A stretch of DNA of 64,000 nt from Spirometra erinaceieuropaei (Eukaryota; Platyhelminthes; Cestoda; Diphyllobothriidea; Diphyllobothriidae), in NCBI GenBank assembly GCA_902702965.1, contig CACRXP010000087.1, positions 1,173,912 through 1,237,911 of the forward strand. Reading direction: 5' to 3'. Under the pieces are notes generated by a model, which was not told where the DNA came from, searched no databases, and saw only the letters and a list, made by a program, of their open reading frames with translations. Position 1 is the stretch's first letter. Each line of letters starts with the position of its first letter. The position numbers and the translations under genes were made by a program. Below, one piece after another: positions 43,385 through 52,809 of the stretch.

Positions 43385-43886
43385 CATCACTTAAAAGTCC
43401 ACTGCCACGGCATGAAACATCTTGAGTCGTTTACCGGATCTGGTGCAGTTGCGGACAAAGCATCTACGTCGGAGGAACTGGAAGACTGCTCCGAACGCGA
43501 ATTGCCGAACACGCGGCAGCGGTACGGAGGAATGACGCCAGTTCTCAGGTCGCGGCCCATTCGACGAGACCTGGCCACACATTCAAATTAGATGAGGCCG
43601 AAATTCTCGCGAGAGGGATAATCGTGTGAGCCGCGATTTGCTTGAGTCATGGTTCACAGGACCTCAGTCTATCAACAAGTGCAACGACATGCCCACTCCA
43701 TACTCCGTCCTGAGGAATAGGCTGGCCAAGGTCATTGACCAATCGGGGCGCGCGCAAGCCGGTGAGCCAGATGGCCGAGTAATTATCACGCCAGCATCCA
43801 ACACGGGTGATGAAATTTCGGTAATTAACAAATGGCATGCCAGCCAGCAAGCAATTAGCGCACCAGCGGGCAACGATCCTTCATGA
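43385..43886 (+). pseudogene. PLE-A GIY-YIG endonuclease region with 1-base deletion
   Basis: The frame VVYRIWCSCGQSIYVGGTGR...RTRIAEHAAAVRR (43433-43621) keeps Y, YVG, R and E/H of the GIY-YIG domain and a CXC upstream. One G is missing in GGG-ATA-ATC (compared with GGG-GAT-AAT in related copies) and the frame shifts. The rest continues in another frame from about 43620 (SRDLLESWFTGPQSINKCND...) to TGA at 43884-43886. Recently dead. Confidence 0.8.
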
Positions 43887-43981
43887 AGGGGAGCGCGGTT
43901 AATTGCTATAGGTATGCGGTAGCATAGCAACTGCATCCTATAAATACTGTCAATTGCTGTGCACGAGTCACCCTTTTCTGC

Positions 43982-44032
43982 TACTGTCTCTGATGATGGA
44001 TTCAAGTGAGAATCCGAAACGTCAGGATAGTA
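43982..44032 (+). ncRNA. Hammerhead ribozyme motif of PLE-A (type I-like)
   Basis: CTGATGA (43990-43996), stem II GGATTC/GAATCC with a 6-base loop, GAAA (44016-44019), C, then GTC (44021-44023). Stem I forms from TACTGTCT before the core and AGGATAGTA after the cleavage site: 3 bp, a small internal loop, then 4 bp, as in natural hammerheads with loop contacts. There is one unpaired U between the core and stem II, and stem III is minimal, so activity would probably need dimeric pairing. Hammerheads are established in Penelope-like elements. Confidence 0.7.
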
Positions 44033-44080
44033 AAGACCTTGTTCTAGCGATCGCTTCTCCTTCTGATCAACTTAAAAGTC

Positions 44081-44433
44081 CGCCGTTTCTACTTACTGAC
44101 AGCAGGATTACCTGTGCGCCAGTACATATTAGACACATGCGACCCTACTGAAGGCGGAATCTTTTTTACAGTCTTTTTGAAAGGTCCAATTTAGCCGGAA
44201 CATTATCAGGGCTGGCCAGGAGCAGCAGGAAATGCACACGATACAAACCTGTTCGCTGCAAGACGGGCTCCTAATAGCGCACCAGGAAATTCACCCCGTA
44301 GCTATCAGAATCACGCTTGTCTACTGTTCACACTAATCAATCATCTCTATTTCCTGTGCGATTTGACTTGTCTGCTGTAGTCTGGAAAGTGCCACACAGC
44401 AAATCCCAAAGTTTTATAATAATTATTTTTCAG
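44081..44433. other. Unannotated stretch
   Basis: Nothing recognised. Confidence 0.45.
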
Positions 44434-44523
44434 GAGAGCATTTCGAAGTCGCCACTAATTATAGAAGAAAATGTGAACAGTGCATGTCCGCAGTCTAGAC
44501 AGAGGACATCTGAGTTTCCCTAA
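44434..44523 (+). CDS. Candidate terminal exon (unrecognised)
   Basis: The strong acceptor ATAATTATTTTTCAG precedes 29 codons (ESISKSPLIIEENVNSACPQ...) to TAA, phase 0. A second frame (EHFEVATNYRRKCEQC...) is also open for 20 codons. AATAAA is at 44797-44802. Confidence 0.3.
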   Translation, partial: ESISKSPLIIEENVNSACPQSRQRTSEFP

Positions 44524-45384
44524 TTTTGTCATGTCTCGTCTTTCATGGCAGTAATAGAACTGCGTAAACCGTGCTTCGTTTACGTTCTGGATACGGGAAT
44601 GCGGACGCTGGAGCGGTACACGTTTCGTGTGGAAAAGGAAGCTCGATGCTGAAAATGATGCCCAATTAACACATTTTTCTGACTTCCCGTCTGCTAATGG
44701 TATAAACTTCGCAAATGCCGCTTCATCACACCAGAAGGGGCATAGAAGAACAACTTAAAGGGCCTTTGATCTACCATTTCTCTCACTCATCTCTTCAATA
44801 AATTTTAAAGGCCAGTCTTTTAAAATTCAGTTCATTCATTGCAAAAGAATGCTTGCTTATTTTAACTTTTCACTAGTGAATTTAGCCTTTAAGGCATATA
44901 GTAAGAGAATTCTATTTTTTGGACACCTTAAAGTCTAGAAAAGTTCAAAGGGGTTTTAAGCTGATGAGAACCTCCAAAGTTAACCCCGAATACACGATTT
45001 TGTTAAAAGCTCTGACAGACCCCTTAAATTCTCAAGCAAATCTTACAGTTTTTGACAAATCCACAAAGGTACATTCCATCAACTGTGTGTTGTTCATTTG
45101 GAAAGCATCTAATTACCTCTGACGGCAAATACACAAACGCCATCATCCCGCTGTGTCCCATTAGACTGTCAACGTTTGCCTAATGAAACATTTTCCTCAT
45201 AACGGGGATCGCAAGTAGGGTTGCAGTGAACGCTGAGATCTGCAATTCAGTAGTAGAGGTAAGTTCAATGTTCTGCTTGCGGGTAATGCCAGAGTTTGGT
45301 CAGACACATCTTCAGTGTCTATTGCGCAGTACATCACTCCATTAAACGGTCAGACGTGTTTATATAGCCCCATTTATTGTAAAC
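44524..45384. other. Unannotated stretch with poly(A) signal
   Basis: AATAAA at 44797-44802; a donor-like GAG-GTAAGT at about 45255-45262 without a convincing exon. Nothing else recognised. Confidence 0.45.
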
Positions 45385-45655
45385 AAATCCCAGTCACGTA
45401 TACTACGGGACCGGTGGTAATAGGGGTTTTTACAGGTGGAGTCGGGGAACGCGCAGTTGACGAGGTGAAGTAGTTAGTGCAAAAGAAAAGCTATTGGGAG
45501 TGCGCGGTTGCACTTTGATTGGTTAAGAAATAGATGCGCTGACCCCCAACCATAACCCCTAGCCCTAACTCCTAACCCTAACCCTTAAATCCAAGCCCAA
45601 CAGTATTGTGTCCGTCAAGTGGGGCTACCAAACAACATCTTACCGACTAAACAGA
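45385..45655 (+). repeat. Dispersed repeat T, copy 2
   Basis: Same structure as 36200-36500: GGGACCGGTGGTAATAGGGG start, AAAAGAAAAGCTATTGGGAG, CCCTAA-like core 45545-45595, end CAGTATTGTGTCCGTCAAGT...CATCTTACC. Confidence 0.75.
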
Positions 45656-45660
45656 CTGCT

Positions 45661-45666
45661 TTTATT
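45661..45666 (-). promoter_or_regulatory. Poly(A) signal (minus strand)
   Basis: TTTATT on the plus strand is AATAAA on the minus strand, 160 bases after the stop of the terminal exon 45826-46014. Confidence 0.45.
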
Positions 45667-45825
45667 GTCCGAGTGCGAACTCAGATCCAAAAATTAAAGC
45701 TTTAATACAGCGAACGTAGTGGACTGATTGACAGCTTCCACCGTCGGTTACAAACTTCTTGATTACATGAAGCAGACCTTATCCTCGGCTGCGGGCGGGG
45801 GCGGGGAAGGGGGGGGGGTCGATGT

Positions 45826-46014
45826 TTAGGGATTTTTGCCGGGCTTTAGGGTGCCATTTACAGCCAAATTAAAGAGATCATCTATTTCTTCATCCTCGGA
45901 AAGTTGATCATCGAACGCTGAGGGCGGATTTACGTTCGATGACTGCGAAAAGGCAGCAGACGAGGGTTTTCCTCTTGTTCCGACAGGCCTAGATCCCGCA
46001 GATGTTGGATACTG
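45826..46014 (-). CDS. Terminal coding exon of an unrecognised host gene
   Basis: A long pyrimidine-rich acceptor (TTCCTCTGCTCCTTCCCTTGCAG) precedes 62 codons and TAA. The peptide is serine/proline-rich at first (QYPTSAGSRPVGTRGKPSSA) and then acidic with a hydrophobic end (SEDEEIDDLFNLAV). Phase 0 at the acceptor. A minus-strand AATAAA lies 160 bases downstream (45661-45666). The exon 52351-52809, also minus strand, ends in phase 0, so the two may be consecutive exons across a 6.3-kb intron full of repeats. The DEE-LFNLAV end looks like a short linear motif, but I do not recognise the protein. Confidence 0.55.
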   Translation of the reverse strand, partial: QYPTSAGSRPVGTRGKPSSAAFSQSSNVNPPSAFDDQLSEDEEIDDLFNLAVNGTLKPGKNP

Positions 46015-46995
46015 CTGCAAGGGAAGGAGCAGAGGAATTAAAAATTGCAGTTCAGTTTTGCAAGCCAGTTTGCTATGTATAGTGCTTAAATAGGTAACCT
46101 TAATGTATACAATACTGGCTTTTTCCCAATAATCGCTCTTTCGACAGAACCCTATAATGGAACTCTCTGACGTCCTTTTTGAAATTATTTACTTTGGGGG
46201 CAACTATCGGGGGTTAATTGAGTCTCCGACTCCAATGACACGGAGGGAAAGACCTTAACGGCGTCATTGCCCTTTACATAGTGCTTCGAAATGAGTGGAC
46301 ATTAAAAACAATGAAGACAAAGTTACTAAGACTACCGTTGCCCGGGCGACTAATGGTAACCGAGTAATCTCGTCAGGTGGTAACCTTCCAAGTAAGGATT
46401 CTTGGTCCTTTGTGGTAACTGTAAGAGCATCTGATTTGCCATACTACGCAATCAATTGATATGTCGTGAGGATGGATTCAGCAGTGTCGGTCTGGCTCTC
46501 TATCTCTCTATTTTACCTCTCCCATGCCCCGATGATTCTCCAAACCTGTCAATCAAAAGATGTTAGGATTGGGCGCAGTGATTGACGTGGCGTGGAGGTG
46601 TGCGCCTGAGATGTGCGAAGTACACACATGCACGGCAGAAGTTGTGGCCTAACGCAAACCCTGAGCAGCTCGATTAACGCGTGGTGCGAGGCAATCCAAC
46701 TCACGTGTTGGTCCAGCGCATCTGATTACCGATCGCGTTTTCCTTCGTCAGATGTTTTCCCCTATTATGCCGATGTCTGACAAGCGTGCGAGAGGTTCGA
46801 TCCAGTTATTTTTCCAGCGTTCCTCATGTGATTTCCGGTGTACACGCCAGTTTATATGCTTACTTTTCTTAATTCCCTCAGAAACTGCAGGTGATTTCTG
46901 CGGCATACACCTCTTTACGTCTCTGCTGGATGACACTCATTAACGTATCCCTCCTAGACGCTGACAGCTACTTTCCGTAGCTATTTATGCACCCT
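46015..46995. other. Putative intron sequence, unannotated
   Basis: No repeat family or gene recognised. If the minus-strand gene model holds, 46015-52350 is one intron containing two SINEs, FB5, a PLE-B copy and repeat T. Confidence 0.45.
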
Positions 46996-47335
46996 GTTAT
47001 TACCGACAAAGACAACGGAGACTGGAATATCCATTTCTGGCTTATTAGCCGTCGTCAGCCAGTCATATTCAAACCCGTTAGAGGCGTGGACTTCTAACTA
47101 TTAGGGCGCGAGTTCGAGTCTCGGGTGTTCCACACTTCGGGGCTGGGCATGAGTGACTGACGACGCCTAATAGGCCAGAAACGGCCATTCCAGTCTCCCT
47201 TGTCCATGTCGGTAATAACATACTGCCTATATCATGCGCCGCTGTGCGGCTGCTGGTTGGGCTCGAGAGAGAGAGAGCCAGTAAGGCACAACGGAACGAG
47301 TGAGTTCTGTAAGAACGATTGGTGAGCGACCCGTA
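46996..47335. mobile_element. Inverted SINE pair
   Basis: 46996-47078 is a minus-strand SINE body (ACCGACAAAGACAACGGAGA...TCAGCCAGTCATA). 47085-47335 is a plus-strand SINE lacking its A box but with the B-box-like GCGAGTTCGAGTCTC, the same body and the 3' part (GGGCTCGAGAGAGAGAGAGCC...GTAAGAACGATTGG). The two bodies are an inverted repeat. Confidence 0.7.
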
Positions 47336-49089
47336 CCATTTATGCACTCTGTTTTCTGCTTCATCATGTTTTAACGGCAGTACCCAATCGAGACTGCTGA
47401 GGGGTGAGCATGCGTGCTGGGAAGAATCTCATACACCTGTCGCACAGGTACTGGGTCAAACAAGACCCCACCGGTCATGTCTTTCCCACACTTTGGCCGT
47501 TACAGTAGATGCAGGTTACGTCTTTGGTTAGACGTCACACAGCCACACGTCTAATGGAGCCAACACGCCTGTAACCCGCTGGCTCTGGTGTATCATGTTG
47601 TCATGGCAGCGGTCGCAGTTCTACGCGCCAGGCCTGCCCGTGTCTGATACTGCCTTTCCGGTCCTCCTGTGCAGTGAGCCGGCAACCGAAGTTAAAGACT
47701 ACGTCTTTACTCTTGGCCACCCTTAAAAAAGATACGCTGCGGTGCGGCTTTCGGCCGGCAGAATTAAAACGCTGATATGTAGCAGCCAAGACACAGTGGG
47801 TGCGCCCCAGGCGACTTCGTCGTCAGGCAAAGTTCCTGTTACCACGAGAAGTGGGATTACACTGACGGAGGGGGAGCATTTGTTTTGTACAGAGTTAATG
47901 GTTCAGGCAGCAGGCGGCGCTGGTAAGGCCAGGGTATGTGTGTGTGCTGGGTGTGTCTCTGGCGTCGGCCGCTTTTATGTGAGCGTCGGGGCTAGGTCAA
48001 GATTGCCCATGTGTTGTCATATAATGCATCACGCGAGGGACGGTGCATTCAAATGAGGCGCAGATAGTTGTGGCTGTTGGGACGAACCTACTTACGAGCC
48101 GAAGTCAGCTCGGTGGTTGGAAGTCGGCACGTCTTGGACCGAGAAAACTGGCTGTGCAGCAGAAGCCTTTGCGACGAAAATGAGTGCGGCTGAGCAGTCC
48201 AAACTCTATAAAAAATCCTGGGCGGTGCCATGATGACGGTGGACTTTAGGCGTCATGTGATAGAGCGTAGGTGAAACTGCTAGCTTTTAACCACAGTCGC
48301 ACGTTTGGACACCCCTGCCTGCGACTTTCAGGCCCGACTTCTCTGACCTGGATGTTCAACTTGCAACCGCACTGTCAGTTAGGCCTTATGCTCCGGTACC
48401 GTGTCAGGAATAGCCGTTTGTGAATAGCCTCGGTTTCGAGTGGTACTGGCCAGGTAGCTAAGCAAAACCTGAAGCTGTCATCGTGCGAGATCATTACTGG
48501 GCTTGGGTTGTCCTTTAAGCTCTCCCAGAAGTTTTTGCTTCATTTGGTGAAGAACAGGAGACTGATAGTTGCCCTAAATACCGATGGAGGTCGATGCGGT
48601 TGCGCGACCTTCTTCGCCGGTTACTAAACTATGATACGACGAGAAAAAACGACCCACTGTTTCATGTAAATTAACACACCTCTGCGTACTGCCGGCACAG
48701 ATGTGGATTCTATCGGCTGTACATGATGATGGCACTGACAAAACCTGTTTAGCAAGATCGCCAAATATTCGAGGTATGCGCTGACGCTCTTGAGTGTCAG
48801 GAGATGTCACCACAGTTTTCAGAGAAAGTGCGTATCTGGCATGCTTAATATTATTATTATTACTAAGATGCGCATTAGATGTGCGGTTCCTTTTTGAAAA
48901 CCAACTCTATTGACAACCAAACGGCGTTGTTTTGGGATCGTCCCTTGGACCTATCCGAGCCGATCTCTTCATTGGCGACCTAAGGAAATTTCAACTAAGC
49001 GATCAGATCAATAGGCTTTACATTACGGTCGCTAGAATAATTGCACCTTTGCAATCGCTATCGCAGAAATCAACATAGAGAAGTTGTAC
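47336..49089. other. Unannotated stretch
   Basis: About 1.75 kb with higher G+C in 47580-48250. Open frames at 47742-48056 (plus) and 48574-48813 (minus) have no recognisable domain; the latter has a poor acceptor upstream. Nothing is called. Confidence 0.45.
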
Positions 49090-50072
49090 TAACTCATGAA
49101 ATGTAAACCGAAATTCCGAAATACGCTTCCGTTTCAAAAAGAATAATTAAGTACGAATGTAAAACTAATAATCATGCAGCGTAATTCTATAGTAATTCCG
49201 TTACCTCGGGATGTCGGCTTTCAAACGAAATTCTTGTCCGCTGCATGCAGAAACTATACTCCGTAAAGAATGACATCTTACGTAGCATGTATTTTTCTCA
49301 TTGATTTTAGGTGCGCTTAAAAACTCAATTATATTCATTGAAAACATGCATAAAAATATTCAGTCCTTTGTTCATTCGGGGGACAATTACGTCTTTTTCC
49401 TATTTTATACTTAAAGGAAAGGCATCATTTTGTTTTAAAAACGTTTCTAGTTTCGAGATTTTTTAATACCGTGAAAAGGTTGTACAGTAAACGTTATTTC
49501 TCAGTATTTACCAATGCGGCTCTCAAAGTTAACAATATAGCTTAAATCCGCTGCTAAAGTATATAAGCCCTTTATAGTCTCCTCTTACTACCGTAGAGAA
49601 ATATATGATTTTCCCTACTCGGAAAATTTACATCTTGTAATTAGGAAACTCTAAATCCAGGTGTAACGACAAGTCGGGGTTCGAAATTATTCGGGAGTTA
49701 GAAAAGCTGTCGAAAACTGAATTATGGCATTTCTTCAAGTATTAAATTGAAAGAAGACGGAATTTTCCACGGAATGAACAGAAGACGGAATATTTTCATG
49801 CATGTTTTCAATGAAATATAATCTATTTTTTAAGGGCATCGAAAATCAATGAAAAAAATGCATGCTACATAAGAAGTCATTTTTTACAAAGTACAGTTTT
49901 TGTATGCGGCCGACAAGAATTTCGTTCGAAAGCCGATATCTTGAGGTAACTGAATTATTATAGAATTACGCTATATTATTATTAATTTTACATTCGTACT
50001 TAATCACTCTTGCCGAAACGAAAGCGTATTTAGGAATTTCGGTTGACTTTTCATGAGTTATCCCGCCTACTG
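49090..50072 (+). mobile_element. Foldback element FB5 (983 bp)
   Basis: Left end CTAACTCATGAAATGTAAACC (after TA 49088-49089, outer bases lost), right end ATGAGTTATCCCGCCTACTG before TA 50073-50074. Long inverted arms as in FB3. Confidence 0.75.
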
Positions 50073-50084
50073 TAGCTACCTCCT

Positions 50085-50985
50085 TAAATGCAGTGAATCG
50101 GGCACATTCATCAATCAGGTTAACATTGGAGATGGAAACGGCTTGTTTGTCCCCTTTCCTAGATATCTTTCTAAGCAGGAGACCCCACGATAGCGTCCAA
50201 AGTGGCGTTAATGGTACAAAAAACCTAGTCTGGACAATACACGAAAGGTTGCAGCTTCAGTTTCCTCGTACAAAATCAACATCTAGTGTGATGTTTTGAC
50301 ACAAAGAGCTAGAAGAATTTTGTAACAGTTAGCATCGAGGAGGAGCGAATAATATTGCTAAGCGACCGGCAAAACCCACCACAGTGACTGCCGAAAAATA
50401 AATGCTGCTCCTAAAAGTATTTTTTAAGGAAACGCTGAGAACGGACTTTTAAAAAGACGTCTTGACCAAGCTGCCTCACGAAACTTTACAACAGCAACAG
50501 TTCGAATGCTATTCTCAACTTATCCTATTGCAGGCGGAGGGGGCAAGGTTAGTTTGCCAACTCAGATAACATCTGTGGGCACCAACTCCTTTACCTGCTC
50601 CTGTGGGGCAGATAATATTGGCCAATCGAGTCGAGCTATTGGGCCAAAGCCTGTTAGGAACAGTAGAAGCGGCCGATATCAGGTTACAAAAATGAACCTT
50701 TTTTGCACAGACGAACCACGTTCAGGCTCCGCACCGACCAAAGTCGAAGGTTGACTACCCCTGAAACTCTTCGCGCCATTCTGCTCTCATCCCGTACCTG
50801 ACAGTGACTCTTATTACCTCTCACCATCCACGTTCCCACACCCGCCCGTGTTTAAATGAGGAAATTTTATCGATTTCTCTTATCGGTGACGTGCTATTAC
50901 TTCTATCCCATTCCCATATAAATGTATGTACTGGCTTGACGAGAATTTATCTTAAGCAAACGTATGCTCGCCATCTTGTCTTCTT
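50085..50985 (+). mobile_element. PLE-B copy, decayed
   Basis: In order: an RT fragment (IRLTLEMETACLSPFLDIFL, compare LPFLDV of PLE-C), a GIY-YIG remnant (50506-50650: VGTNSFTCSCGADNIGQSSR), the 3' UTR block matching 31168-31350 (CGTTCAGGCTCCGCACCGAC, CACCCGCCCGTGTTTAAATG) and the terminal motif CTTGACGAGAATTTAT at about 50934-50970. Confidence 0.7.
50093..50299 (+). pseudogene. PLE-B reverse transcriptase fragment
   Basis: 68 codons, of which the first 50 resemble the PLE RT segment after the YxDD motif (ETACLSPFLDIFLSRRP). Later sequence is eroded. The catalytic motif itself is not present. Confidence 0.6.
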
Positions 50986-51827
50986 ACTTGTTAAATATTT
51001 TAAAATGGAAATATTAGTTGCATCCACATGCAGAGTTTTAGAAAGGCATACGTAAAATGCAAAAGCAGACAATTTTTCTTTTATTTTTTAAATTCATTTT
51101 AAAATTTATGACAGTACGATCTTCGGGAGCGACGACGTCTATCACTTGGCCAACAGAGTGGCCGCAGCACTGATGACTTTCATGCGAGTTGGTTTATAGT
51201 GAAGCAGACTTGGGCGCAACGTCTATCGTATGCCATCCACTCTCACAACCAGGCTCTGATGGCAAGGCATTGTCAAGAAGACCAGAAGTCGGCGCGTGAC
51301 CAGTGACTGTCAAGACCAAACATCCCGTCTACGCGCGCCACACATCGTCCGGTCCAAACTACATGTGTCAGAACGCAATTGGTCCGCGTAAAGGCCAAAC
51401 CGAGGGGCTATATTTTGGACTGACTTCCGGTTCTCTAGTTAATGCATAACTTATTTTATATGGCCGATCCCATTCATCACGTAGGCATACTAAATGTTCA
51501 ATCCGGAGAACATCTCAAAAGGGTCTTTAAATTACGAGATTGCTTCTCAATAAACTAACCCCCTCTTCTGGTCGCAGCGTTAGTGGAAACCTAGAGTCCT
51601 TTACAAAAGAGTTAACATCCCCTTTTTGCTTTCTCCTTCTCACGAGTAATACTTATAACATATGCTTGCATATGCGTTTAAATGTTCATCTTCTTTTTCT
51701 TTAAATTCTTCTAGACAGCTCTTCACCTGGGCAAGTAGACCTTCTGTGTCTCCAATTCTAAGATAATTATAATCTTAAAAACAAGTTGGACCCGGACTTG
51801 GTTATGTAGTCCCACATGAAGTCAGCA
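50986..51827. other. Mostly unannotated; LINE 3' module remnant 51165-51340 (minus)
   Basis: 51190-51290 matches the LINE 3' terminal module in reverse orientation (GGTTTATAGTGAAGCAGACTT, GTCAAGAAGACCAGAAG). The rest is unrecognised. Confidence 0.5.
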
Positions 51828-52105
51828 TACCCCAGCCACCCGTAATACGTGACCGGTGGTAATAGGGGTTTTTACAGGTGGTGCCGGAGAACGCACAGGC
51901 GAAGGGGTCAAGTAGTTGTATGCACAAGAAAAGCTACTGGAAATGCGTGGTTGTACCTTGACTGGTTGAGAAATTGTTGCCCTAACCTCTAACGCTAACC
52001 CATCACCCTCACGCCTAACCATAGCCCCTAACTCCACACCAACAGTATTTTGTCCACCAAGTGGGTCTACATAACCACGACTTACCCAAGTCGGAAATTC
52101 CAAGC
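51828..52105 (+). repeat. Dispersed repeat T, copy 3
   Basis: GTGACCGGTGGTAATAGGGG, AGAAAAGCTACTGG, CCCTAA-like core 51970-52035, end CAGTATTTTGTCCACCAAGT...CTTACC. Antisense frames in copies 1 and 3 share about 50 codons (YNYLTxSxVRSxAP), but copy 2 has a stop there. Confidence 0.75.
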
Positions 52106-52350
52106 AAGTCGGCCGATCAAAATCAGTTTATCATGGACTTGTCAGATTCCTCCCTTGTTCCACGCCATGCGAAGTAAAAGGATAGCACTTAGTAGTAGAA
52201 TCGAGCCTGCGTACTTGACGAAATCGTTGGAAGATTGAAACTGCTTGCAGGTAATCAAGTCTGTAACCTTTATGAACTAGCGGCATGAAATTCCATCAAC
52301 CATAGGAAAGTTTGCAAAACGCAAACGCTTAAAAAGAAAAGTCCTCTCAC

Positions 52351-52809
52351 CGGAATCCGCCCTGCCAGTCCTGCGGTGGGAACAACTGACGCAGGACTGC
52401 CCAGAGATGTAGCGGCAGTTGCTGTGCTTGACGGTGGTGACTGATGGCTCTCCAGGGAGGCTCTAAATGGATCAGGCAGACCAGTTCGATCAAGCAGAGG
52501 GGTGTAGGCACCACTGGCTTGGCTGGAGCCATTCGGGTAGCGAGGTGTGAGTTGGCGTGCAGCACTTGGACTGCGCTGTTGCAGACGATTCTGCGAGGCT
52601 CGCCAGGTGCGTGGGGTGGCGCTGGGACTGACGCCAGCGGATGGTGGGAGGAGGTTGCCGCGAGAGTTCTCGAGTCCGTTGTGCAGGCTCTGGGCGTTGG
52701 AAACATGCCCGACGGCCATGTAGACTGTTCCCTCGGCGTCAACTATGCACTTGCGAGGCTTTCGAGGACTTGTGCTTAGTGTCTGGTTCAGAACAGCCGC
52801 CCTGGTGCT
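52351..52809 (-). CDS. Internal coding exon of an unrecognised host gene
   Basis: 459 bases, 153 codons, open throughout, with an acceptor (ATTTTTTTTAAATTCAG) and a donor (CCG-GTGAGAG), both in phase 0. The peptide has a basic start (RKPRKCIVDAEGTVYMAV) and then a long serine/proline/alanine-rich, probably disordered part (PPSAGVSPSATPRTW...). The G+C and codon use differ sharply from the A+T-rich neighbours. Possibly spliced to 45826-46014. Other frames are also open for part of the length because of the G+C bias, but only this one is open between both splice sites. No family recognised. Confidence 0.55.

Larger units (their letters stand above)
43385..44080 (+). mobile_element. PLE-A 3' part (GIY-YIG, tail, hammerhead motif)
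   Basis: 5'-truncated PLE copy in plus orientation from just before the GIY-YIG domain to the 3' tail (GCGATCGCTTCTCCTTCTGATCAA, ending about 44073). It has the best preserved hammerhead-like motif of the window. Confidence 0.8.

Noticed and set aside
47742..48056. 104-codon plus-strand frame as a host exon
   Set aside because: GTG start, no splice signals and a GT-rich low-complexity part; insufficient support.
50506..50754. Separate host gene
   Set aside because: The frame contains a PLE-B GIY-YIG remnant (SFTCSCGADNIGQSSR) and continues into PLE-B 3' UTR.
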